A stretch of 64,000 nucleotides of DNA. Origin: Kribbella sp. CA-293567 (GTDB lineage: Bacteria; Actinomycetota; Actinomycetes; Propionibacteriales; Kribbellaceae). This document shows, piece after piece, positions 16,972 through 25,723 of the stretch; the first letter of the stretch is position 1; each line of letters starts with the position of its first letter. The stretch is from contig NZ_CP114065.1 in assembly GCF_027627575.1 (NCBI RefSeq), forward strand, positions 5,890,001 through 5,954,000, in the 5' to 3' direction. Both the position numbers and the translations under genes were made by a program. The notes below the pieces were generated by a model that saw only the letters and a program-made list of their open reading frames with translations, was not told the origin of the DNA and did not search any database.

Positions 16972-17354
16972 CAAAAGGTAGGTCAGGACCTGAGAGTCGT
17001 CAACACTTCACTGTCAGGCGGGAAGGCGGTGATGCCGTCAGTCGGCACTCGGACGGGTAGCGCAGGACGCCGGCGCCGGCGACAACCCGCTCCGCACGCA
17101 CCAGGCATCGGCGACAACCCCGCTTACCACGCACCAGGCATCGGCGACAACCCCGCTTACCACGCACCAGGCATCACGACCACACCAGCTGACACCCCCG
17201 GCTGCTGCGGCTGCTGCGGCTGCGGCTGCGGCTGCGGCGATTGCTACAACGCCAGCCCACAGCGAACCGCACCATCCACGCCCACTCGGCCTCTCACCGA
17301 CCCCGGGTGGGCACGACGCTCAAGCTGCAACGCGAGTACGGGCGGGGCAAATAC
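16972..17354. repeat. gap with 33-bp tandem repeat and CGG-rich run
   Basis: This gap holds direct repeats of a 33-bp unit beginning GCACCAGGCATCGGCGACAA. Two complete copies lie at 17098-17130 and 17131-17163, flanked by partial copies (about 17078-17097 and 17164-17175). The period is a multiple of three. A GGCTGC-type run follows at about 17202-17238. On the plus strand a weak 112-codon frame (17032-17370, GGAAGG five bases before its ATG) would translate the repeat as APGIGDNPAYH and the run as alternating Cys/Gly. I do not call it a gene: composition is low-complexity and the frame enters the convergent oxidase gene. Confidence 0.6.
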
Positions 17355-18587
17355 TCAAGAAGGCAAGTAAGTATTGAGGTAGTCGTTGCGAAACTTACCC
17401 GCAGGGTCGTACCGCCCAGCCAGCGCAACAAACTCCGGCACCATCGGATAGCATTCCCGCAGAGTCGCCGCGTCGGCGGTGAAGACCTTCCCCCAGTGCG
17501 GCCGCGCACCCAGCGGCAGCAACGCCTCTTCGAGATCGGCGACGACAGGCCGGACCGCTGCCTCGTCCTGGATCCAGGTGAAGTGCAGAGCGACCGTGTC
17601 GCGGCCCTGGCTCGGGCTCAGCCACTGCTCGTCGGCGGCGATCGTGCGAACCTCGGAGATCTGGATGACCGGAGCCATCCGCTCGCCGAGCCGCTGGAGC
17701 TCCTCGAAGGCCTGCGGCGCCGCGGCGCGCGGGACGAAGTACTCCGACTGGAGCTCCTCGCCGTTGCTCGGGGTGAACTCCAACCTGAAGTGCGGCAGCC
17801 GTTCGTTCCAGGCCCCGACGACCCCGTGCTGCTGGGTCGCGAAGTCCGCGGGCATCGACTTGATCGGGTGCCGGGAGCCGTCGGCCTGCCGGGCCCCCAG
17901 CCAGGTCGGCTCGTACGGCGTACCGGCGTGCATCTTGCGCCAGACCATCACGTCCGGGTCGACCCAGTCGGTGAAGGCACTGACGCTGTAGGCGCTGGCG
18001 AAGATCTCCTCGAAGTCCGTGCCGAGGCGCGCCACCGGCAGTCCGTCGTACACGACCTGGCTGAGCTCGTACGACGGTTGCGTGTCGAGCTGGAGCAGGA
18101 CGGTCACCCCCAGGGCGCCGAGCGAGATGACCGAGCCGGGGAAGTCGGCGTCGCCGCGGGCGAGCGTGACCAGCTCGCCGTCCGCGGCGACGAAGGTGAT
18201 CGCGCGGACCGCGGCGGCCAGCGGCCGGTTGGTGTCGCCGGAGCCGTGTGTTCCGGTCGCGCACGCACCCGCGACGGAGATGTGGGGCAGCGAACCGAGG
18301 TTGTGCAACGCCCGGCCCTCGTCCTGCAGGGCGGCCGTTACTTCGCCGTACCGCAGGCCGGCCGAGATGCTGACCGAGTCGTCGGAGAGGTCGATCGAGG
18401 CGATCCTCGGCAGCCCCGCGACCGACAGCAGCGTGCCGGTCGTGTCCGCGATCCGGTTGAACGAATGCCCGCTGCCCAGCACTCTGACGTTCTCCGACAG
18501 CCGCACCAGCTCCTGGAGCTCGGGCACCGTCCGGGGCGTCCGGACGTCTGCCGAGAAGGTGATGTTGCCGGCCCAGTTCTTCGTCAT
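17355..18587 (-). CDS. FAD-dependent alditol oxidase (AldO/xylitol oxidase-like)
   Basis: This 410-residue protein is the right size for Streptomyces AldO (about 418 residues). The VLGSGHSFNRIADT segment carries the histidine (H41) to which FAD is covalently attached in AldO, followed by the PP-loop region ATGTHGSGDTN. The C-terminal substrate domain contains HWGKVFTADAATLRECYP, typical of the ALO/AldO group. Such enzymes oxidise the terminal hydroxyl of xylitol, sorbitol or similar polyols with O2, releasing H2O2. I took the inner ATG at 18587 because the preceding codons do not resemble the family. It diverges from a phosphatase gene across 62 bp. Confidence 0.85.
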   Translation of the reverse strand: MTKNWAGNITFSADVRTPRTVPELQELVRLSENVRVLGSGHSFNRIADTTGTLLSVAGLPRIASIDLSDDSVSISAGLRYGEVTAALQDEGRALHNLGSLPHISVAGACATGTHGSGDTNRPLAAAVRAITFVAADGELVTLARGDADFPGSVISLGALGVTVLLQLDTQPSYELSQVVYDGLPVARLGTDFEEIFASAYSVSAFTDWVDPDVMVWRKMHAGTPYEPTWLGARQADGSRHPIKSMPADFATQQHGVVGAWNERLPHFRLEFTPSNGEELQSEYFVPRAAAPQAFEELQRLGERMAPVIQISEVRTIAADEQWLSPSQGRDTVALHFTWIQDEAAVRPVVADLEEALLPLGARPHWGKVFTADAATLRECYPMVPEFVALAGRYDPAGKFRNDYLNTYLPS

Positions 18588-18649
18588 CTGCCCCACACCC
18601 TTCGTTGGTCCCGTGCAGCTTTGCATATCGTCTCGGATACTTTGAGTGC

Positions 18650-19465
18650 ATGCCCTCCGATGCCGAGCTGCTCGCGCTCTCCCAGGACCTGTCCGCCACC
18701 GCCTCCGAGGCCGCCCGGCTCGTCGCCGACGATCTGCGGACCGCCTTCCGCGCGGGGATGGACGTCGAGTTCAAGCGCGACAAGCACGACCCGGTGACGG
18801 TGCACGACCGGCGGGCCGAGGAGACCATCTCCGCGCTGCTCACCGAGCGTTTCCCCGGCAGCACCATCGTCGGCGAGGAGGACGGTGAGCACCAAGGCCG
18901 GGGCGAGATCACCTGGTACGTCGACCCGATCGACGGCACGGCGAACTTCGCCCGCGGCCTGTCCTTCTTCTGTACCTCGATCGGCGCCGTCCTCGACGGC
19001 CGGATCGTGGCCGGCGCGATCCTCGACCCGATGGCGGGCAACCTCTTCACCGCCGACCTGACCGGCGCCTGGCTCAACGCCAGTCCACTGCGCTCGTCCG
19101 GCCCCCGCGAGGAGGCCGAGGCGACCATCCTGACCAGCTATCCGAGTGCCCGCGACATCGCGGCCGACGGAGCCGAAGGCCTGGCTTCCTTCGGGGAACT
19201 GGTGTCGGCGTACGGAACGCTGCGCCGGCCGGGCAGCTCCGCTCTCAGCCTCGCCCACGTCGCGGCCGGCTGGGTCGACGCGACGGTCGGCTTCTCGAAC
19301 AACGCCTGGGACATCTGCGCCGGTGAGCTGCTGGTCCAGCAGGCCGGCGCCAGCTATCTGGCCTTCGGTGGCGAACCGGGCTGGAACCAGCCGAACTACG
19401 CCGCCTACAGCCCGGACCTCGAGCCCACCGCGCTGAATCGCTTCCTGACTGACCTCCAGAAGTAG
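18650..19465 (+). CDS. inositol monophosphatase family protein
   Basis: This 271-residue protein has the complete IMPase metal-binding signature: GEEDG (E76, E77), DPIDGTANF (D92 to D95) and the C-terminal WDICAGELLVQQAG. The family dephosphorylates inositol-1-phosphate, histidinol phosphate, fructose-1,6-bisphosphate or PAP in a magnesium-dependent way. The substrate is not obvious from the sequence or the neighbours. The ATG at 18650 begins the conserved helix; 15 upstream in-frame codons fall in the divergent promoter region. A polyol-phosphate role next to the alditol oxidase is only a suggestion. Confidence 0.88.
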   Translation: MPSDAELLALSQDLSATASEAARLVADDLRTAFRAGMDVEFKRDKHDPVTVHDRRAEETISALLTERFPGSTIVGEEDGEHQGRGEITWYVDPIDGTANFARGLSFFCTSIGAVLDGRIVAGAILDPMAGNLFTADLTGAWLNASPLRSSGPREEAEATILTSYPSARDIAADGAEGLASFGELVSAYGTLRRPGSSALSLAHVAAGWVDATVGFSNNAWDICAGELLVQQAGASYLAFGGEPGWNQPNYAAYSPDLEPTALNRFLTDLQK

Positions 19466-19503
19466 TTAAGGTCGGCCGCAAGCCCTTTCGAGAGGAACAC
19501 ATC

Positions 19504-20508
19504 TTGCGTCTCACCAAGACCACCGCACTGGGACTGGCCGCGGTACTGGCCGGCGGAGCCGCCGCGATCGTCGCGGTCAACGGGTCCGACAGTTCGCAGG
19601 CCGCCACCCAGAGCACCGCCGCACCCGCCGCCCAGGCAGCGCAGGTCGCGGCGAGGGCGATCACTTGCAGCACCGCGACCGGCGGAAAGCCCTTCTACGA
19701 CGGGCCTTCCGCGTCGAAGGTTTACGACGCCCGCTTCGGCAAGAGCGCCGCCGTGGCGAGCCTCGGCACGCACACGCCGCAGGGTCTCGGCACCTGGTTC
19801 AACTGGGACGGCAAGAAGAACCTGTTGCTCGTCGTCTCCTACCGCAAGGGCGCGCGGTCGCAGATCATCGGCATCGACCCGGCCACCAACAAGACGGCCG
19901 GCGTCGTCGCGATCGACGCCACCCACGGCGGCGGAATCACCACCAGCAACGGCTGGGCCTTCGTCCAGGGCAGCACCAACGGCATCCGTAAGTACAAGCT
20001 GTCCACGCTCAAGACCGCGATGAAGGCCGCCGGTACGCCGTACATCAAGCCGGTCGGTGCCGAGCGCAAGGTCTACGGCGCGTCCTTCCTGACCAGCTAC
20101 GGCGGCTACGTCTGGTCGGGCAAGTTCAACGACAAGGGCCGCGACAAGATGTACCAGTACAAGATCAACAGCAACGGCTCGCTGACCACGGTGAAGAAGG
20201 CCTGGGAGATCCCCACCAAGACCCAGGGCCTGCTGGTCACCGGCACGCACTTCGTCTTCAGCACGTCGTACGGCCGCGACAAGCGCAGCAACCTGTACGT
20301 CGTCCGCCGCGGCCAGCCCGATCTGGACAAGGCCAGGCTGAGCTGCTTCCGGGCGCCGAGCATGTCCGAGGGCATCACCGAGTTCGGTGGCCGGGCGTAC
20401 CTGCTGTTCGAGTCCGGTGCGCACCTGTACCGCGGCGACTCCAGGACCCTGAACGTGATCTCCCACTTGCACAAGGCAACAATCTCCTCGCTCACCAAGC
20501 TGGCCTGA
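19504..20508 (+). CDS. secreted protein of unknown function, beta-propeller-like
   Basis: This 334-residue protein has a Sec signal (LTKTTALGLAAVLAGGAAAIVAV) and an alanine/glutamine-rich linker to about residue 50. The mature part contains repeated strand-rich blocks (KNLLLVVSYRKG, GWAFVQGSTNGIRKYKL, GTHFVFSTSYGRDKRSNLYVV, GRAYLLFESGAHLY) that suggest a propeller fold. I recognise no catalytic motif. Translation starts at TTG with GAGAGGA upstream. The 38-bp gap after the phosphatase gene allows co-transcription. Confidence 0.75.
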   Translation: MRLTKTTALGLAAVLAGGAAAIVAVNGSDSSQAATQSTAAPAAQAAQVAARAITCSTATGGKPFYDGPSASKVYDARFGKSAAVASLGTHTPQGLGTWFNWDGKKNLLLVVSYRKGARSQIIGIDPATNKTAGVVAIDATHGGGITTSNGWAFVQGSTNGIRKYKLSTLKTAMKAAGTPYIKPVGAERKVYGASFLTSYGGYVWSGKFNDKGRDKMYQYKINSNGSLTTVKKAWEIPTKTQGLLVTGTHFVFSTSYGRDKRSNLYVVRRGQPDLDKARLSCFRAPSMSEGITEFGGRAYLLFESGAHLYRGDSRTLNVISHLHKATISSLTKLA

Positions 20509-20566
20509 CGACCCAGGGGCGCGGATCCCCCCTTGCTTGCCGAGGGCATGATTTGATGACGACTCC

Positions 20567-21613
20567 GTGCCCTCGGCGACCTTGGAGCTACCCGAAGTGA
20601 TCGACAGCGGTCTGGTCATTCCGTTCGGAATCTCCGGGTTCTGGTTCCTGCTCTTCCTGATCACCTGGATCCGGGACCGGCGGGTGCTGCGCAACGGCGT
20701 CTTCCTGGTGCTGGCGCTGATGTTCGCCGGTATCGGCACGGTGTTCCTGATCGACTCGGTCTACGAGCCCGCGGCCAACTTCGTGGTGTTCGCGGTACTG
20801 GTCGCGATCCCGCTGACCATCTTCGTGCTGGCGATCTTCCTGACCGCCAACGGCGTGACGATGTGGAAGCGCGAGGGCCACCGGCCGGCCAACCTGCTGT
20901 CCCTGCTGGCCGGTACCGGCATCATCGCGTTCGTCGGGTTCAACGTGATCGTCCAGCAGCTCTCGTCGCCGGCGCTGGAGACGATCCGGGCGACGCTGAT
21001 CGGGATGCTCACCTACGTCTCGTTCCTGTTCGTCTGCTTTCTGGCGTACTCGTTCGTCTACGCCCGGGTCCGGCTGCTCCGCAAGGTCGACTTCATCGTC
21101 GTGCTCGGCTCCGGCCTCCGTGGGTCCCGCGTACCGCCGCTGCTGGCGAGCCGCCTCGACCGGGCCAGAACCGCCTGGCAGAAGGAGCATTCGAAGGGCC
21201 GGACCCCGCTGCTGATCACCTCCGGTGGCCAGGGTCCGGGCGAGGACGTCCCCGAGTCGCACGCGATGGCGGTCTACCTGGTCGAGCGCGGCGTACCGGC
21301 CGACCAGATCCTGCTCGAGGACGAGTCCAGGTCGACCTTCCAGAACCTCACCTTCAGTGGCCGGCTGATGGCCGGGCTGAATCCGAAGTACCGCTGCCTG
21401 ATCGTCACGAACAACTACCACGCTCTGCGCGCCGCCTTCACCGCCCGCAAGGCGAAGGTCAACGGTCAGGTCCTCGGTGCCCCGACGGCCGCCTACTTCT
21501 GGCCGAGCGCCACCATCCGCGAGTTCGTCGCCGTGCTCGCCGATCACAAGTGGATCAACGGTGGCGTCCTCGGCCTGATCGCGCTCAGCGGTCTGGGCCG
21601 GCTGGTCTTCTGA
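20567..21613 (+). CDS. YdcF/DUF218-family membrane protein
   Basis: The N-terminal half of this 348-residue protein has about five hydrophobic segments (first GFWFLLFLITWI, last MLTYVSFLFVCFLAYSFVYA). The C-terminal half is a DUF218 domain: VDFIVVLGSGL, a middle LLITSGGQGPGEDVPESHAMA stretch, ESRSTFQNLTFS, and RCLIVTNNYHALRAAFTA. The family includes ElyC/SanA-like envelope proteins of incompletely known function. GTG at 20567 is the most plausible start. Membrane-anchored DUF218 proteins are common in Gram-positives and are thought to act in the envelope. Confidence 0.85.
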   Translation: MPSATLELPEVIDSGLVIPFGISGFWFLLFLITWIRDRRVLRNGVFLVLALMFAGIGTVFLIDSVYEPAANFVVFAVLVAIPLTIFVLAIFLTANGVTMWKREGHRPANLLSLLAGTGIIAFVGFNVIVQQLSSPALETIRATLIGMLTYVSFLFVCFLAYSFVYARVRLLRKVDFIVVLGSGLRGSRVPPLLASRLDRARTAWQKEHSKGRTPLLITSGGQGPGEDVPESHAMAVYLVERGVPADQILLEDESRSTFQNLTFSGRLMAGLNPKYRCLIVTNNYHALRAAFTARKAKVNGQVLGAPTAAYFWPSATIREFVAVLADHKWINGGVLGLIALSGLGRLVF

Positions 21614-21625
21614 CGCCGTCCCGGG

Positions 21626-22384
21626 TCAGAGCATCGTGACGGCGGCGGTGATGCCGGCCAGCACGATCAGGACGCGCAGCAGGGTGGGTGGCAGCAACCG
21701 GCCGATGTGGCTGCCGGCGTAGCCGCCGACGACTGAGCCCGCCGCGAGCAACCCGACGGCGGCGTAGTCGAGGTCGGCAGCGAAGACGAAGATCAGGCCG
21801 GCGACGAGGTTCGCCGCCAGGATGGCCAGGGTTTTCAGGGCGTTGACGATCCGGAGCTCCAGGTCGAGGCCGAGGCTCAGGACCGCCATCATCATCACCC
21901 CGGAGCCGGCACCGAAGTAGCCGCCGTAGACCCCGGTGAGCGCGGCGAAGACGGTGGTCGCGGGCGACAGCGCAGTACGCGGGCCGTGGTCGTCGGGTTT
22001 GCGGGATCGCAGCCAGCGGGAAATCCACGGCTGCGCACCGACCAGCAGGCAGGTGAAGAGGATCAGCCACGGCACGATCGACTCGAACACGCTCGACGGC
22101 AACGCCAGCAGGAGTACGGCGCCGCCGACCGAGCCGACGGCACAGGTGATCACCACGAACCAGGTCACCTTCGGCTGCTCGCGCAGTTCCCGCCGATACC
22201 CCAGCGACCCGCCGAGCCCGGCCGGGATCAGCCCGACGGTGTTCGACGCGTTGGCCACCACCGGCGGAATCCCCAGCGCGATCAGCACCGGGAAGCTCAG
22301 CAACGAAGCGACCCCCACGGTCGAGGTCAGCAGGCCGGCCCCGAGCCCGGCGGCGACGATCGCAAGCTGCTCGAGTCCCGTCAC
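21626..22384 (-). CDS. TSUP-family (TauE/SafE) membrane exporter
   Basis: This 252-residue protein has about eight hydrophobic segments in two halves, with the family motif GAGLLTSTVGVASLLSFPVLIALG near the N-terminus and its inverted relative GVYGGYFGAGSGVMMMAVLSL in the second half. TSUP proteins move sulfite, sulfoacetate or other small organic anions. Its ATG overlaps the stop of the upstream FadR-type regulator (ATGA), so it is translationally coupled to a regulator that also faces the MatC-like transporter operon. An efflux or uptake role for a small acid in that module is plausible. Confidence 0.85.
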   Translation of the reverse strand: MTGLEQLAIVAAGLGAGLLTSTVGVASLLSFPVLIALGIPPVVANASNTVGLIPAGLGGSLGYRRELREQPKVTWFVVITCAVGSVGGAVLLLALPSSVFESIVPWLILFTCLLVGAQPWISRWLRSRKPDDHGPRTALSPATTVFAALTGVYGGYFGAGSGVMMMAVLSLGLDLELRIVNALKTLAILAANLVAGLIFVFAADLDYAAVGLLAAGSVVGGYAGSHIGRLLPPTLLRVLIVLAGITAAVTML

Positions 22385-23154
22385 GACTGCTCGCGCGATG
22401 GATCACCAGGTACACGTCCTGACACCGCATCGCCTCGCTCACCACCCGGCGCCGCGCCGGTCTCGCGGAGCAGCGCCACGTCGCTGACCAGCATGACGTG
22501 TTCGTGCATCGCCTGCGCCGCGGCGCGAGGATCGGCGGCCACGATGGCGTCGGCGACGCGCCGGTGTCCGGCGAGGGACTCGCGGGGCCGGCCGGGCTGC
22601 GACAGCGACTCGAGCCGGGTCTCCTTGATCAGGTCTTCCAGCGCCGCCATCATCTGTGCCAGCAGCTCCGACCGCGCCGCCCGCGTGACCGCGCCGTGGA
22701 ACAACTCGTCCCCTTCGACGCCGCGGCCGCCGGCGGCGATGTCCCGCTCCATCTCCTCCAGCGCGGCCCGGATCGCGGCAAGGTCGGCATCCGTACGCCG
22801 GACCGCGGCCAGCGCCGCGAGTTTCGACTCCAGCGCGTCCCGCGCCTCGATGATCTCGGGCAGCCGATCCGCGTGCGCGCGGATCGCGTCGATCACCGCG
22901 CCGGCGCCGGCGCGGTCGGTCAGCACGGTCCCGTCACCGTGCCGGACCACGACGACGCCGATCACCTCCAGGGCCACCAGCGCCTGGCTCAGCGTGGCCC
23001 GGCTGACCCCCAGCCGGACGGCCAGTTCACGCTCGGGCGGCAGCCGGTCGCCCGCCCCCAGACCGTTCTCCGCGATCCAGCCGGTGATCTGCTCGGCGAC
23101 CTGTTCGTAGAGCCGCGTGCGCAGTACCGGACGGGGGAAGCGGTCGTCTGCCAT
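22381..23154 (-). CDS. FadR/GntR-family transcriptional regulator (FCD domain)
   Basis: This 257-residue protein has an N-terminal GntR winged helix (LYEQVAEQITGWI, then LPPERELAVRLGVSRATLSQALVALE) and an all-helical FCD ligand domain (RDALESKLAALAAVRRTDADL, later HRRVADAIVAADPRAAAQAMHEHV). FCD regulators usually sense small organic acids. It diverges from the MatC/CoA-transferase/carboxyltransferase operon across 101 bp that contain TTGACA and the TGGCTAGGCCA palindrome, so it most likely controls both sides. Confidence 0.9.
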   Translation of the reverse strand: MADDRFPRPVLRTRLYEQVAEQITGWIAENGLGAGDRLPPERELAVRLGVSRATLSQALVALEVIGVVVVRHGDGTVLTDRAGAGAVIDAIRAHADRLPEIIEARDALESKLAALAAVRRTDADLAAIRAALEEMERDIAAGGRGVEGDELFHGAVTRAARSELLAQMMAALEDLIKETRLESLSQPGRPRESLAGHRRVADAIVAADPRAAAQAMHEHVMLVSDVALLRETGAAPGGERGDAVSGRVPGDPSREQS

Positions 23155-23167
23155 ACGGGAGAGCTTA

Positions 23168-23202
23168 TTGACAAGTGGGTCATTGAGCTATTGGCTAGGC
23201 CA
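23168..23202 (+). promoter_or_regulatory. candidate promoter and FadR-type operator before the MatC-like gene
   Basis: TTGACA at 23168-23173 is a consensus -35 element in the plus direction. The palindrome TGGC-TAG-GCCA at 23192-23202 would cover the -10 region, in the divergent interval between the FCD regulator and the transporter gene. This is the arrangement expected for a GntR-type repressor. The -10 hexamer itself is weak (TATTGG or TTGGCT). Confidence 0.4.
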
Positions 23203-23255
23203 GTGAGCCACGCGGCGCACGCCGTCCTTCCGCCCCCGGAGTTAGGAAACTCACC

Positions 23256-24581
23256 ATGGGACCAGAGTGGGTAGCGATCCTCGCCCTTGTCGCGCTGTTC
23301 GTGATGGGCACGCTGCTACCGATCAACATGGGCGCGCTCGCGTACGTCGCGGCGTGGCTCGTCGGGATGTACTCGCTGAAACTGAGCGAGCGGGAGATCC
23401 TCGCCGGGGTCAGCGGCGACCTGGTCCTGACCCTGATCGGCGTCACGTACCTGTTCGCGATAGCGAAGAACAACGGCACCGTCGACCTGATAGTCAGTAG
23501 CGCGGTGAAGGCGGTCCGCGGCCGGGTCGCGCTGATCCCGTGGGTGATGTTCGCCGTCACCGCGCTGCTGACCGCGATCGGCGCGGCCAGCCCGGCCGCC
23601 TGCGCGATCATCGGGCCGATCGCGCTGGGCTTCGCCGGCCGGTACAAGATCAACCCGCTGATGATGGGCATGTTCGTCGTGCACGGCGCCCAGGGCGGTG
23701 GCTTCTCGCCGATCAGCATCTACGGCACGATCACCAACTCGGTGATGGAGCAGAACAACCTGCCCTCCAGCGAGCTGACCGTCTTCCTGGCCAGCCTCGC
23801 CGTCAACCTGGTGATGGCGGCGATCCTGTTCGTGCTGCTCGGCGGACGCAAACTGATCGCACTGCGGGCCGACCCGAACGAACCGGACACGCTGGCCGAC
23901 GACCTGCACCGCGGCGGCGCGACCGTCCCGGCGCGCGGGATGGGCGCCTCGGCGCCGACCGGCACCCAGGCCCTCGGCGTACGGCGCGACCAGGTCCTGA
24001 CGCTGGTCGCCTTCGTCGGCGTCGCCCTGGTCGCGCTGGTCTTCGACAAGAACATCGGCTTCGTCTCCATCACCGCCGCGGTCCTGCTGGCGACCCTCGC
24101 GCCCAAGGAGCACAAGGACGCCGTCAAGCAGATCGCCTGGCCGACCGTGCTGCTGGTGGCCGGCGTCAGCACCTACGCCGCGATCCTGACCAAGGCCGGA
24201 TCGCCGGAGTTCGTCGGGAAGTGGGCGGCCGGGCTCGGTGCCGCGGCGATCGGCGCGCTGATCCTTTGCTACGTCGGCGGAGTGGTGTCGGCGTTCGCGT
24301 CCTCGACCGCACTGCTCCCGGTGATCATCCCGATCGCGGTGCCACTGATCGCCAACGGCGGGATCAGCGCCGGCTTCTTCGTCGCCGCGCTGGCGGTCGC
24401 GTCCACGATCGTGGACGTCAGCCCGTTCTCCACCAATGGCGCACTGATGCTGGCCAACAAACCGGACACCATCTCCGAACCCGTCTACTACCAGCAGATC
24501 CTGGTCTACAGCACCGTGGTGGTCGTCGTCGGTCCACTGCTGGTCTGGGCCGCGCTCGTGCTGCCCGGCTGGGGCCACTGA
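23256..24581 (+). CDS. MatC-like dicarboxylate/malonate transporter
   Basis: This 441-residue integral membrane protein has about 11-12 hydrophobic segments in two homologous halves. The first half (LSEREILAGVSGDLVLTLIG, TAIGAASPAACAIIGPIALGFA, MGMFVVHGAQGGGFSPISIYG) matches the MatC N-terminal domain, and the second has ASTIVDVSPFSTNGALMLAN. MatC-type carriers import malonate or related C3/C4 dicarboxylates. The stop overlaps the CoA-transferase start (TGATG), giving a coupled three-gene operon under the divergent FCD regulator. Confidence 0.82.
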   Translation: MGPEWVAILALVALFVMGTLLPINMGALAYVAAWLVGMYSLKLSEREILAGVSGDLVLTLIGVTYLFAIAKNNGTVDLIVSSAVKAVRGRVALIPWVMFAVTALLTAIGAASPAACAIIGPIALGFAGRYKINPLMMGMFVVHGAQGGGFSPISIYGTITNSVMEQNNLPSSELTVFLASLAVNLVMAAILFVLLGGRKLIALRADPNEPDTLADDLHRGGATVPARGMGASAPTGTQALGVRRDQVLTLVAFVGVALVALVFDKNIGFVSITAAVLLATLAPKEHKDAVKQIAWPTVLLVAGVSTYAAILTKAGSPEFVGKWAAGLGAAAIGALILCYVGGVVSAFASSTALLPVIIPIAVPLIANGGISAGFFVAALAVASTIVDVSPFSTNGALMLANKPDTISEPVYYQQILVYSTVVVVVGPLLVWAALVLPGWGH

Positions 24582-25723
24582 TGAGCGGGCCGCTCGACGG
24601 AGTCCTCGTGGTCGACCTGTCCCGCGCGCTGGCCGGTCCGCACGCGACGATGATGCTCGGCGACCTGGGCGCCCGGGTGATCAAGGTCGAGGCTCCCGGC
24701 TCCGGCGACGACACCCGCGGCTGGGGACCGCCGTTCGTGCAGGGCGAGTCGACGTACTTCCTGTCGGCCAACCGCAACAAGGAGTCGATCGCACTCGACC
24801 TGAAGGCTCCGGCCGACCACGAACTGCTGCTCCGGCTGGTGGACCGTGCCGACGTCCTGGTGGAGAACTTCCGCACCGGCGTCCTCGACCGGCTCGGGCT
24901 CGGCATCGATGAGCTGCGCGAGCGGAATCCCCGGCTGGTCGTCCTGTCGATCACCGGCTTCGGCCACGACGGACCGGAAGGTGGACGGGCCGGCTACGAC
25001 CAGATCGCCCAGGGCGAGGCGGGCCTGATGTCACTGACCGGATCCGGACCGGACGACCCACAACGCGTCGGTACGCCGATCGCCGACCTGCTGGCCGGCA
25101 TGTACGGCGCGTACGGCGTGGTCGCCGCGCTGCACGAACGCGATCGGACGGGCACCGGCAGCGTGGTGCGGACCTCGCTGCTGGCAGCAGTCGTCGGAGT
25201 CCACGCCTTCCAGGGCACGCGTTACACGGTGGCCGGCGAGGTAGGTGTTGCCCAAGGCAACCACCATCCGTCGATCGCGCCGTACGGACTGTTCCGGTGC
25301 GCGAACGGCGCGGTGCAGATCGCGATCGGCAGCGAGGGCCTGTGGCAACGGTTCTGTACGGCGTTCGGCGTCGACGAGGAAGGCCTCGGGACGAACGCCG
25401 AGCGGGTTGCCGCCCGGGACCGGGTGATCGAGGTGGTGCAGGCAGCCTTCTCGGCGTACGACGCGGAGCCGCTGCTCGAGCGATTGAGCGCGGCCGGCAT
25501 CCCGGCGGGAAAGGTCCGCCGGCTGGACGAGGTCTACGCCTGGGACCAGACCGCGAGTCAGGGACTGCTGATCGACGTCGACCACGAGACCCTCGGGCCG
25601 CTCCGGCTGCCCGGACCGCCGCTGCGGTTCTTCCAGGGTGCCGCGGAGACGACGCCGGGCGAGCACTCCGCTCCCCCGACGCTGGATCAGCACGGAGCAG
25701 CGATCCGGGAGTGGTTGGGATGA
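24581..25723 (+). CDS. class III CoA-transferase (CaiB/BaiF family)
   Basis: This 380-residue protein is a full-length family III CoA-transferase: VVDLSRALAGPHATMMLGDLGARVIKVE at the N-terminus, the FLSANRNKESIALDLK segment, and the catalytic aspartate in GTPIADLLAGMYGAYGV (D169). These enzymes move CoA between carboxylic acids through enzyme-bound anhydride and thioester intermediates. Position between a MatC-like carrier and a carboxyltransferase suggests activation of an imported dicarboxylate to its CoA thioester. The ATG overlaps the previous stop by one base, and its own stop overlaps the next start (ATGA). Confidence 0.88.
   Translation: MSGPLDGVLVVDLSRALAGPHATMMLGDLGARVIKVEAPGSGDDTRGWGPPFVQGESTYFLSANRNKESIALDLKAPADHELLLRLVDRADVLVENFRTGVLDRLGLGIDELRERNPRLVVLSITGFGHDGPEGGRAGYDQIAQGEAGLMSLTGSGPDDPQRVGTPIADLLAGMYGAYGVVAALHERDRTGTGSVVRTSLLAAVVGVHAFQGTRYTVAGEVGVAQGNHHPSIAPYGLFRCANGAVQIAIGSEGLWQRFCTAFGVDEEGLGTNAERVAARDRVIEVVQAAFSAYDAEPLLERLSAAGIPAGKVRRLDEVYAWDQTASQGLLIDVDHETLGPLRLPGPPLRFFQGAAETTPGEHSAPPTLDQHGAAIREWLG

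Noticed and set aside
17078..17175. CRISPR-like array
   Set aside because: The 33-bp units are contiguous tandem copies without spacers, and no cas genes are nearby.
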